Part shown: positions 54,245 through 64,000 of the stretch, piece after piece | Layout: every line of letters starts with the position of its first letter | Numbering within the stretch: position 1 is the stretch's first letter | From: Bathymodiolus brooksi | Taxonomy: Eukaryota > Mollusca > Bivalvia > Mytilida > Modiolidae | DNA length: 64,000 bases | NCBI GenBank assembly: GCA_963680875.1 | Contig: OY804585.1 | Location: forward strand, 24,095,686-24,159,685 | Direction of reading: 5' to 3' | Notes under the pieces: generated by a model | Databases searched by the model: none | Told to the model about the DNA's origin: nothing | What the model saw: only the letters and a program-made list of their open reading frames with translations | Program-made: the position numbers and the translations under genes

Positions 54245-54640
54245 TATACCCGCACTCATAGAGTGGGGGCTATATTGCAATCACCTTGTCTGTCCGTTCA
54301 CACTTTCATAACAGATATCTCAGCTTCTACTGGAAGAAATGATTTTATATTTGATATATGACTTTGGCATGGTGACTTGTACCGTGTCTCCCCTTTCCAG
54401 GTTTACTGCACATCTACTTCCTGTTTACAGTGCGACTTAGAATTTTTCATGTTTGCCGTAATGAAAACTTTCATAACAGTTATCTCAGCTTCTACTGGAA
54501 GAAATGATTTTATATTTGATATATGGCTTTGGCATGGTGACTTGTACCGTGTCTCCCCTTTCCAGGTTTACCGCACATCTACTTCCTGTTTACCGTGTGA
54601 CTTACAAATGAACGAGTGGGGGTATTCTTAGCACGACGTA
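54245..54640. repeat. Dispersed repeat with two ~167-bp units
   Basis: TTCATAACAG(A/T)TATCTCAGC starts units at about 54302 and 54469, each running through CATGGTGACTTGTACCGTGT and TACTTCCTGTTTAC. TATACCCGCACTCATAGAGT at left resembles the CCCCCGC repeats. Confidence 0.6.
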
Positions 54641-54809
54641 GCGTGCAACATCTTCTTATTTTATTTTTATTTTTTTGTTCTTTGTTATACAGTCAAGCTC
54701 TTCATTATATTTGTCTCCAAATAATGTGAAACCTGTCTAAACCAAACCTCATTGGGACAAAATGTTGTGTGTAGAATAGACAGTTGTTTGGTTTATACAT
54801 GTTTAATTA

Positions 54810-55325
54810 AGTCTCCCAAACAACATTTGGAGACTTATTGTTTTTGCTCCGTTTCTTATTATTATTATTCTTGTTCTTGTTATTCTACTTTCTTTCCGTG
54901 CACCATGAACTTGTCCACGGCAGATCTCAGGAACTACACGACAGAATTTCATGAAACTTGGTGGAGTTATAGATATATGTTTCTAGTTGATCCTTAAGTT
55001 TTCAGATTTGTGGTAAAGGGGGTCAAAGCCATATTTTTGGGGGTTCATAGGGGGTGGGGGTTACTATAGAATCCTATGGGAAACTTGAAATTTCGTACAT
55101 TAATGTTGATAACTGGATAATGATAGAGACATAAATTTTGACAGTGATAGGTCACCATTAGAGGAGCAATTCTGCATTTTCAAAATTACAAGATGTCTGC
55201 CATTTTCAAAATGACTGCCAAAACACGGCATAAAAATGGGGGGTAAAAATTCAACATTGTCCGATATCATCAAAATTTGATATGTGGGTAGATAGTGTCA
55301 GTGGCCGGTTTGGGAGACTTCATAA
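54810..55325. repeat. Repeat bounded by AGTCTCCCAAAC and GTTTGGGAGACTT
   Basis: Inverted short ends AAGTCTCCCAAACAAC / GCCGGTTTGGGAGACTT about 500 bp apart. No coding seen. Element class unknown. Confidence 0.5.
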
Positions 55326-57580
55326 TCGTTAGATTATAATCATATCTTGTTAACATAGATTTCCTATGTTTGGACTTTATTTCAAGTTTTATTTAAAAAG
55401 GATTCCGGTTTATTCAATGTTAAGTTTAGGCAGGTGTCACAGTACATGGTTAATCTCTCCCAAAAATTAAATAATATTTACTATATTTTAACTATCTAAA
55501 AACAATATATGGTTACATACAACATCTAATTTTAGAAAAGAAGGATTCAGTTTGACAACCTTTTTTTTTTGCACATCCACCACTAACATTATAATAAAAG
55601 CAGCATGGAGGATGAAGTGTCTGATAATCTTCCTTTATGAATGGTTTTTGGTAGATGCAATAATTACAATATAATCATGTGATCAAAATATTAAAAATAA
55701 AATAAAAGAAGATGACAAACTGTCTTTTGAATCATAACAATTTTAAAACTTTTTATAAATTAAGAGGAAGTTATTTATGTTATATCCAATAGTAAAATAT
55801 TAGATTGAGGGTAGGAACATGTACTGTTGTTGTAAAAGGGAGGGAGAGAAAGTTGAAAGAATAATCATGCTTAAACATCATATATGTAAATGGGAATATT
55901 CTTATTTTTGTTGCTTATTTTGCTTAAAATTTGAAATAATCGTAGTTTGTTTGCATGATGTAAAATCCTTGTACATTGTATACCCATATCAGGTGAATAC
56001 CGTGATGATGTGTTTGGGTTTCCTATGTACCACCACTCCCTCCCAATGCCATAAGAGAAATCAATCAAAAATATTATACACATTGTCTCAGAATCAGATA
56101 CTCTTATATACGATACTACTTTTAGTACAGTCTATCAATAGCTAACTGGTGCGCAATTCAGGAACTCTTAACAGTTGACTTTTTTATCCATGATCATAAA
56201 AAAGTTTTGGTGTAAAATTCTAGGATCAAACATTGATATATATATATATGAATGCTAACTGTTGACTAAATCAGAGCTGCTCAGTGCATCCCTGGGTGGC
56301 AGATAGGGGAACCCCCTTGATGGGGGTATTGTCAGCTTATAATATGGATAACATGACCGTGAACAATAGTGGTTAGCTTGTTTGGATAGTATTACACTCC
56401 CTGCACTCTAAGCACCTCTTTTGTAGATTTCGAAAAAGAATAGTACATAACTCTCCATACAGTCAAAAGTATTTGACTTATCCCTTCCATCATTTCTATA
56501 TGGTGTTTATATGTTGAACTTGTTCTCATGCTGAAAATAGCTGAAATTCTGCTTTGTGGAAGTTCAGCAATAATCAATCAATCAATCAATCATGTTGATG
56601 ACAATCATTTGAATACAGCAGTTTGTTGATGAGAAATTTGTAATGTTATTATTCTAACTTTTATTTGCTCTACGACTCCTCTGATATGATGTCACAGCTG
56701 TCTGATCATGAAATGCTTTTTGACTAGATTTTGTGATCATGTTGGCAGCCTTCATGGTTAAATTGTAAATATATTCATGCTTGGAACAAACAAATGCAAT
56801 AATGTTCCATAGGGTTCGGTTTCAACACAGATGAGATAGGTCAAAATAACATGGGTAGCATTTAATTTGAATACCTTCAATAAGGCATAGATTGTGTCAT
56901 GGTCTACATAAATAATTGACAGTAATTAAATCTAGAGATTTGATGAATTTAAGACTTTGATGCCCCTCATTAGGTTCCACACTTATATCCCTGACAGATC
57001 TTTATTAGGTCAGCGTCCTCATATGGAAGATGAAATAGAATATAAACATTTATTTATGATTTTAATATTAAATGATGAAACTGATAAGAAACCAATTATT
57101 ATAGCAGTCAGTATGAGATAACAGAATTTTCCCCAGAGGACGTCAATTTCCTGTTTTGATTTGACATATATTGTTATTGTGTTGTTATTGTATAGTGTTT
57201 AGTACTCCCTTCTCAGATAAATATATGTATGAAGTTTTAAAATTACTCATCAAAATTGCCAATTGATATACTCGGTTTGAAAACAAGTCATATATATCTG
57301 GGTGACTGAATAAAAAAAGACAAAAATAAAATTATTTTTGCTATTATTTTTTAGCTGGTTTGACCAAAAGTACATACATCTTGTTTAATAAAACATGTTT
57401 ATTCTTGTTTATAACCTTTTTTTGTTTCATTTACGTCATCCAAAACCTGAGTAGCCTCAAAGAATATGAAATTTATTTGATTATGATAAAAAAAATATTG
57501 ATTTTCTTATATACGGTAGATGATGTCTTTTCTCATTTTGCGGCTTCTGATTACCCGTTTGGCATCTGTAAACTTTTTGG

Positions 57581-57822
57581 GAACGTCGTGGTCGTGATCG
57601 TTTAGTAGTTTGATTTACAACTACCTGTGCAATCAGTGCATCACCACTAACATTGTGAGTTCGAATCTTGCTCATGGAGGGGTGTATTCGATACAACATT
57701 GCGTGATAAAGATTGTTATTGACTTGCGACAGGTCTGTATCCTCCTGCAATAAAACTGAGCACCACAATATACAGCTAACTGAAATATTGTTGAATGTGG
57801 CGTTAAACATCATAACCCCATT
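57581..57822 (+). mobile_element. SINE family A copy
   Basis: GAACGTCGTGGTCGTGATCG, box B GAGTTCGAATCTTG, 3' end GTTAAACATCATAACCCC. Confidence 0.8.
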
Positions 57823-58096
57823 TAAAACTTTTCCTCAACGTAGAGGAGGACCCTGTTGGAAAATGTTAGAGATTTCTGAGGTTTTCTTTTGTAGATCATA
57901 TATCTTGGATACATATGTAACTGTCTTTATATAGTTAAATGCAAGATCCTTTAAATCCTCTGGCAATATAAGAAGGAATACACAAAAAAATCATTTCTTA
58001 TATTGCCAGAGGCAAACAACAAGTAATGGATAGAATAATACCTACATGTATCAACATGACCAACATTTAGAACTGTATCATATGAGTTTCTGTGCA

Positions 58097-58612
58097 TGGG
58101 GCTGTCGTGATCGTATGGTAGTTGGCTTTACAACTACCTATGCAATCAGTGCCTATCAACACTAACGTTGTGAGTTTGGTGTTCTTTCATGTACATTAAC
58201 TTCATATCCTTGCTAATTACAACATGAGATATTAACATTAGAGATATCACAAACTCACAGGGTTAGGGTTATGGTGTTTAATGCCACTTTCAGCAATATT
58301 TCGGTTAGTTCATGGCAGTCAGTTTTATTGGTGGATCACAAACTCATATCAGAGATGCTTGACAAGATGTTTGTACTGTATCTAGGTTTGGGATTAGGGA
58401 TATGGTGTTTAACGCCACTTTCAACAATATTTCAGTTATATTGTGGCGGTCAGTTTTATTAGTGAAGGAAACCTGTGTACCTGGAGAAAACCGCCGACCT
58501 GTCTCAAGTCACTGACAAACTTTATCACATAATGTTGTATCGAGTACGCCTCGCCATGAACAGGGTTCGATATCACAACATTATTGGTGATAGGCACTTG
58601 AATCTAACAGAA
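58097..58612. mobile_element. Cluster of three partial SINE A copies
   Basis: Plus 5' half at 58097-58178 (GGGGCTGTCGTGATCGTATG), minus 3' part at 58258-58345 (GGGTTAGGGTTATGGTGTTT), and minus copy at 58382-58605 (GGGATTAGGGATATGGTGTT to CATGAACAGGGTTCGATATC). Confidence 0.75.
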
Positions 58613-58636
58613 ACAATTACACAGATATATGGATTA

Positions 58637-58992
58637 GGCCAAAAAAAAAAATTGTGTGTTTACAGTCACCCGACCGACCCTAATTTTTGCTAGCGACCCT
58701 ATGAATTTTTACACGGAATTCGGATAACTATTTTTGTTGTTTAACCAGCAGCAATGTTTTATTTATTCAACTGCTAGCTTTTTGTCGAAATTGAGAGCAA
58801 AGAAGGTAGAAAAACTGCATAATTCGTCATAAAGCAGTTTCAATAAATGACGGCTTACTGGAAATTTCGAAAATGAAATATCGGATTCCGGAACTGGGAA
58901 CGATAATAAAAAAAAAAAAAAAAATCCTGACCGACTGACCCTAGATTTTTTTTTGACATGTGACAGTAAACACACATATTTTTTTTTTGGCC
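58637..58992. mobile_element. Harbinger-type MITE, TTA duplication
   Basis: TTA flanks both sides (58634-58636, 58993-58995). Ends GGCCAAAAAAAAAAATTGTG and reversed GGCCAAAAAAAAAATATGTG, followed by TGTTTAC(A/T)GTCAC. The TTA target and GGCC start fit PIF/Harbinger. Confidence 0.7.
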
Positions 58993-59481
58993 TTAATATA
59001 AGTTCAAGCAACTTGTTTCCCAACTCTATTAATTACATTGTATCATGGATGAATAGTTCAATATTGTCATTTTATGCTGAATTAATTAATAATATATGTT
59101 TAACATAGAAACACTCACAGGGAAAACGTCTGGATAATAGACTGAGGACAATGACACACGTACTTGACAGTTCAGACATGTAAAATTCACAATGTAGATC
59201 TCTGAATGAGACATCTTTTCATTATTTTTTCATAGAAACATTGTAACAGTTGTTTTGTTGACACCCAGCACTTTATGTTTCATGTTTATTTTCTCATAGA
59301 AAAACATGAAACAGTTGTTTTGATGGAGGTTTTTTTTTTTGTTAAATGAAACAAAATAAAAATCATGTTTCATGTTTATTGCAACTTTCCATCCCCTTAC
59401 CCCCATCTTACACTGTATGAAATTCAGCAATATACTAGAATTTCAGTAAAAAAACCATAATAATTTGTTAAGATCATTGGT

Positions 59482-60118
59482 TCATGATATATATGTTATT
59501 TGAGAATACAGATAATTTGTTAGAGTGATTAACACAACCACTTGCCAACAAAAAATTCTCGTAGATCCATTTTTGTCTGAGGAATTTTCATTTTGAGCCA
59601 GAAATTGATGTCTCACATAGTTTTCTTCTTTGTTGCTTGTGCCACATACAGATATCAACAATTGAAGTAAATTTAACGACTTGTTTTTTTGCCCAGAATA
59701 AACTTTTTGTTTGTCTGCGCCATTCAAACTATTTGGCATTGAACCTGTTTGTTTTGTCGCTTTGAGTGCAGACCTGAACACAAACATTGTGATGATTTCT
59801 CCTTCAGTGTCACTGGAATGCATTAATTTATTAAATAGATCACTATTAGTCAGATTTCTATTAATTTCGTAGGATTCTTTTCTTTGTTGTTTATGAATTG
59901 TATTCTCCTCTTCATTATGTATAGTACTAAATTTAAAGGACATTTTATCCAAATTTGCTGTTGTTGAAGTCTGTGGTTGTTTAGATTTTATATGACATAT
60001 TTTATTGATCTGTATAACCCAGCGGTGTCCTAGTTTGTGTTGCACCTTTTCTGTATTTTCCACAGTTTTACAGTTTGTCAATACTACATGAATACACATT
60101 AACATCTTCTTGTAGTTC
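59482..60118 (-). CDS. Unrecognised open reading exon, antisense in CECR2 intron
   Basis: A TTGTTTTACAG acceptor ends at 60119. The frame beginning NYKKMLMCIHVVLTNCKT stays open for about 210 codons to a stop at 59482, unlikely by chance in DNA this A+T-rich. It contains HKLGHRWVIQINKICHIKSK, then a polar K/N/S/E-rich part (EEENTIHKQQRKESYEINRN). No domain or signal peptide recognised; the end (ILITLTNYLYSQITYIS) looks less protein-like. It may be one exon of a nested gene or a decayed one. Upstream exons were not found. Confidence 0.35.
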
Positions 60119-61032
60119 CTGTAAAACAAAAATAGGATAAGCAATGATGGTTGAAGATGAAGAACATTTCTTGTTAGCATGCCTTAGAAAAGTCACATTG
60201 TATCTACAAAAGCAATAAAAAAAAATGTGAAAATAAAGAAAGCTACCTAAAACTGAATTACATGTGTTTAAGAGGAGTAGGTACATCGTAGTCAATACAA
60301 TGGACTAAATTTGTTGTCCTACCAAAATTTCCATGCTTTTCCAGTGGCAGTAGAAAGTTGTTGGCCCATCCCTTCCTCGTTTCAGTATAGTTTTTATACA
60401 TTTTTTAGCTTGTTCTCATCCCTAATATAGGCTTTATAGCTGTAATATATATACTGCTTGGTGAACGTTAAGCAATAATTGGCCAATCAATTTAGAAAAA
60501 TCGAAATAATATAAAGAATTCCATAAACATTTTTTTTAATTTATTTTAAAACTTCATGTTTAATTTTAAATGTACATGTATTTATAAATAAGTTGCCAGG
60601 TATTGTCAGTTTAATGTTTCAATGACAATTTATAGATCATGATATTATATGATAATTATATTTTTATGCAAATAAAACATTTTCTGTAATTAAAACTGTT
60701 CCATGGATATATGATACAAATAGATATGCAAGTCTCATAATTTCTAATACTATCAATTAAGTGTTGAATTTTTTACATTAGCCAGTTGTGTGTAGATCTG
60801 CAATATGCAGTTATATAGATCTGCAACATGTCACTAAATGATGCTATATAGAAATAAACTGTGCAAGCCATCTGTCATTTAAATTTGCATAATTATCTTT
60901 GATGATCGATCAATCATGTCACAGGTCATGCATGTCACACGATTTGGGCTACTGAATTTAGATTACAATTTAATTTGTTATGTCCTATTCTTGGTGAAAC
61001 TAGTTGATTGACTATATATAGACCTGTCAAAC

Positions 61033-61465
61033 AACCCATTCTGTTTGTTTTCACATTTAAGTGCTTCACTTTAGAATACCATGGTCGTAATTTTAAAAAA
61101 AATATCATTTATCCATAGAACAAAGGCCTAATAATTTATTTTTATATTGTTATATTTGTAACATCTTCAATATGAACCCATTCTGTTTGTTTTTCACATT
61201 AAAGTCTCTCACTTTAGAATACTGGTGTTGTAATTAAAAAAAAATTATCCATAGAACAAAGGGCTCAATATTTATTTTTAGAAGAATTTTTAATATTGTT
61301 ATATTTGTAGCATCTTTATTTTTCAGTATGAACCCATTCTATTTAATTTTCATTTTTAAGCATTTCACTTTAAAATACCCGGGTTGTAATCAAAAATCCC
61401 TGGAACAAAGGCCTAATAATTTATTTTTAGAAGAATTGTTATAGTTGTAACATCTTCAGTATGAT
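61033..61465. repeat. Three tandem ~145-bp units
   Basis: AACCCATTCTGTTTGTTTT starts units at about 61033 and 61174 and a diverged one at 61329. Each holds CACTTTA(G/A)AATAC and ATAGAACAAAGGCCTAATAA-like text. No coding. Confidence 0.7.
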
Positions 61466-62099
61466 TAATAAATTTCCAATCAATTTCCCAAAATAATTGC
61501 AGGTTATTATAAGGTCATCCTGTAGCTGACCTGATGCTGACATCACCATCATTATTATATTTATTTTAGTAATCTGTATCATGTATATTTCTTTATGTGA
61601 TGTAAATTTCTTTTGAAATTGAGAGAACTGTAAAAAGTGATCTATTACATCTGATCATAATGCCTTTGTTCTCAATATAAACAATATGGTTATGAGAAAA
61701 ACTGTATTCTTAATATGATGTGCAAATATTTATTACTTCAAATAATGACAAAGACCATTATGTTTATTTTGGTACAATTTTATGGAGACAATTCTTTATT
61801 TCTTTGATATTGCCATTGGTTTGGAAATGCTGCTTTTATTTTGGTCCTTGTGTGTTCCATAAGGAGATGCATGTATTGTTTAAGACTAAGGAATTGGATT
61901 ATTGGCCAGAATGTCAATTTTGAAGTTCTGGGACATTGTTATAGTGTTTTAGCTAGACTTTAAGTTTGAAATCTTCAGAACGATTGCCAGTTTTATCAAA
62001 ATATATTCAGGACATTCTTTAATAATTAAACTAATATTTATAAAGTTCTTTAGGACAATTTGAGAAATAGGTGGGCAAATGTCCTGAGACCAGTGCCAG

Positions 62100-62245
62100 T
62101 CTTTACCTTAATTTTCTTCACCTACTTGTCCGAAAGCCAAATTTATAAATATTTTCTATTTATTCAAACGAATTCTTTCATAATTTTCACTTGTCCAAAT
62201 CCAGTTTTACTTGCTTCGGGCAAGTGGGTTAGCGTGAGGACTGCA
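62100..62245. repeat. Dispersed repeat family E, copy 2
   Basis: Matches 26165-26300 over about 140 bp (TTCTATTTATTCAAACGAAT, TTTCATAATTTTCACTTGTC, GGGCAAGTGGGTTAGCG). Confidence 0.65.
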
Positions 62246-62529
62246 GTGCCTAGCTGAACCACTGTGTTATATTGAAGAAAAAAAATGTTAATATGAAAAA
62301 ATGTCATGTTAAATATTACTGATAGATATTGCATAGTAGTGTACATTATTTCAGTAAGCAAAATGTCAAGATGTCTTAGTATCTACTTAATTGCAGTTAT
62401 GATTTTTGTGTAAGACCTTTAGATTATTTGACTTCCCAATCTTTTGACTAAGGTTATGAGTATGAGAGTACCTGATGAAGGTTATTACATAAACATGACA
62501 TGCACACTAAATTAGATATCATATATATT

Positions 62530-62640
62530 TATATAATAATGTGGTCTTGTCCAGGTAATACCACATCATTATTATACTGAGTGTCTAATTGTCCAGGTAA
62601 TACCACATTAATATCATTATTATACTGAGTGTCTCATTGT
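62530..62640. repeat. Short tandem repeat, ~50-bp unit
   Basis: TTGTCCAGGTAATACCACAT and ATTATTATACTGAGTGTCT recur two to three times. Confidence 0.7.
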
Positions 62641-62829
62641 CCAGATAATATGCCAAAATATTACAGTACCAAATATCACTGCAGAAACTTACACGAAGTA
62701 TAATAATTGTTTTTATTAACAAAGAGGTATGGTTATCTCTGAAGTCTATTGTTTGTTACAGATTATGACCAAAAAGACACATGTAGTTTATAAACTTTCA
62801 GCTTCTAAATTCTTTAAAGAGCAGTTGAA

Positions 62830-63089
62830 GGGGGTAGGGCTAGGGTTATGGTGTTTAATGCCGCTTTCAACAATATTTCAGTTATATTGTGACGGTCAGT
62901 TTTATTGGTGGAGGAAACCAGAGAAAACCACTGACCTGCCACAAGTGTCAGACAAACTTTATCACATAATGTTGTATAAGTACACCTCGCCTGGGCAGGA
63001 TTCGAACTCACAACTTTAGTGTTGATAGGTGCTGACTGCATAGGTAATTATAAATCCAACTACCATGTGATCATGACAACGATGGCCCC
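62830..63089 (-). mobile_element. SINE family A with 15-bp target duplication
   Basis: TAAAGAGCAGTTGAA at 62815-62829 and 63090-63104. The element runs from GGGGGTAGGGCTAGGGTTAT to GACAACGATGGCCCC. The clearest proof of retroposition in the window. Confidence 0.9.
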
Positions 63090-63506
63090 TAAAGAGCAGT
63101 TGAAAGATATGTTGACCAAGAAGCCACCTGTAATTTTAAAAACTTTTGAATTTTTGATTAATATATTTCCTACCCCTCTTTAAAGAGTAGCATTTGACAG
63201 GTACTAATTACAGGTAAATTGATAAATTTTGAATCTATGGGGAAATATTCCTTCATGGAAAATGACTACAATTGTACTTAAACAACATGACACACAATTT
63301 GTTGAAATTTTAATGGTATGGCATTGACCATCATCATTGTATGTCAGTCTGTATACAATAACCTGGTTCTCTTTACCAGATTTTGATCATATTTAAGCTC
63401 ATTGTATCAAAATACAGATCAAATTTGGAAGTCACTGTCATATTCCAAAAATTGTCAATTTTTCAAAATTCAATAAAATAGAATACATTTTGTAATTAAA
63501 TAAGTA

Positions 63507-63727
63507 CAGCAGTCTCTCTCTTATAAGGACATCTCCTATGTGATGAAAAAGTGGCCTTGAAAAGGGGTGGCCTCTCTTGGGGGGTACAATTTAGGAAATT
63601 TTACTGTCTCAGTGCAGAGGGTGGGGGGGACATTTAGTAGTATTTTACTCTCTTGGTGCATCGGAAATCAGGTCTTCTTAGTAGGGTGGTCTTTGTTGAG
63701 GGTAGCCTTGTAATAGAGGGGTTACTG
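63507..63727. mobile_element. MITE, TA-flanked, CAG(C/T)A ends
   Basis: TA-CAGCAGTCTCTCTCTTATAAG and reversed TA-CAGTAACCCCTCTATTACAAG. 221 bp; a third TIR type related in style to the CAGTSAAACC MITEs. Confidence 0.6.
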
Positions 63728-64000
63728 TACATGTATACCTTTTGATTTCTACTATGCAAATTATAGGAATAACACTAACAGGTTAACAAAAGTCTTACAA
63801 TTAGTACATTAGTACTTAAAAGTACAAAAACTGAACATTTAAGTCATTTAACTGTTAGATAGTAGTTTTTGAAGAGATTGCATTACAATTTTCATCTTTA
63901 GCATGCCCCATTTGGTTGAATATTACATCAGAAAACAGGCAGCAAGTCTGAAAATGTATTACTTCTGAGCATTTTATGTTTATCAAATTGTAAAGTAGAA

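Larger units (their letters stand above)
53439..64000 (+). other. CECR2 intron 14 or later, no further exon recognised
   Basis: I searched for acceptors followed by basic, bromodomain-like or PHD-like sequence and found none. It holds the repeats listed, one unrecognised antisense frame, and plain A+T-rich DNA (notably 55330-56270, 56600-57560, 60500-61030, 61470-62090). Confidence 0.55.

Noticed and set aside
55550..55600. Possible next CECR2 exon after a TTTTAG at 55545 (KRRIQFDN)
   Set aside because: It opens for only about 16 codons, runs into a T tract, has no donor, and does not resemble CECR2.
14518..63089. tRNA genes at the many A-box/B-box pairs
   Set aside because: The boxes lie in SINEs; the sequences do not keep a foldable acceptor stem and T arm, and copies have target duplications and SINE tails.

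Overview
The window is A+T-rich nuclear DNA from an invertebrate animal, most likely a mollusc. I infer this from small exons in large introns with GT-AG borders, several families of tRNA-derived SINEs, and two chromatin-protein genes that read as lophotrochozoan versions of vertebrate families. No bacterial, organellar or viral gene set was seen. The species cannot be named from the sequence.

Two protein genes lie head to head. On the minus strand (25936 down to 2563, continuing out of the window on the left) is a QSER1/PRR12-type gene: a short first exon, one 2.7-kb S/N/Q-rich exon, then small exons encoding a DUF4211-like C-terminal region. On the plus strand (30286 to 53438, continuing out on the right) is CECR2: fourteen exons, 658 codons, carrying the DDT/WHIM-like N-terminal half. 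The bromodomain expected of the family was not found in the window. Eight consecutive CECR2 exons (6-13) are all phase 2-2 and encode similar acidic-head/basic-tail segments. About 4.3 kb separates the two start codons. A pair of ETS-type ACCGGAAGT sites lies just upstream of CECR2.

Most of the rest is repeats. Three large minisatellites (38-bp unit at 1-1914, 38-bp unit at 5782-9892, 33-bp unit at about 11790-13290) lie in the introns and 3' part of the QSER1/PRR12-like gene. The first and third are built from the ends of TA-flanked MITEs whose intact relatives are also present. SINE family A (about 17 full or partial copies) and SINE family B (about 9) share a similar 3' domain with a third, (CAAT)n-tailed element. 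A fourth tRNA-like family forms a palindrome at 25.3-25.7 kb. DNA transposons with visible inverted ends and target duplications include a 1.2-kb hAT-type element (24128-25310), a 3.9-kb hAT with a BED-finger exon (36123-40057) inserted in a SINE and itself carrying a 1.1-kb insertion, two copies of that 1.1-kb family, a Harbinger-type MITE, and a 2.6-kb TA-flanked element (31324-33933) in CECR2 intron 2 that carries a broken BEN-domain gene.

The best candidates for something new are the BEN-carrying element, the modular CECR2 exons, the minisatellites seeded from MITE ends, the repeated tandem growth of one SINE 3' domain, and an unrecognised antisense open frame at 59482-60118.
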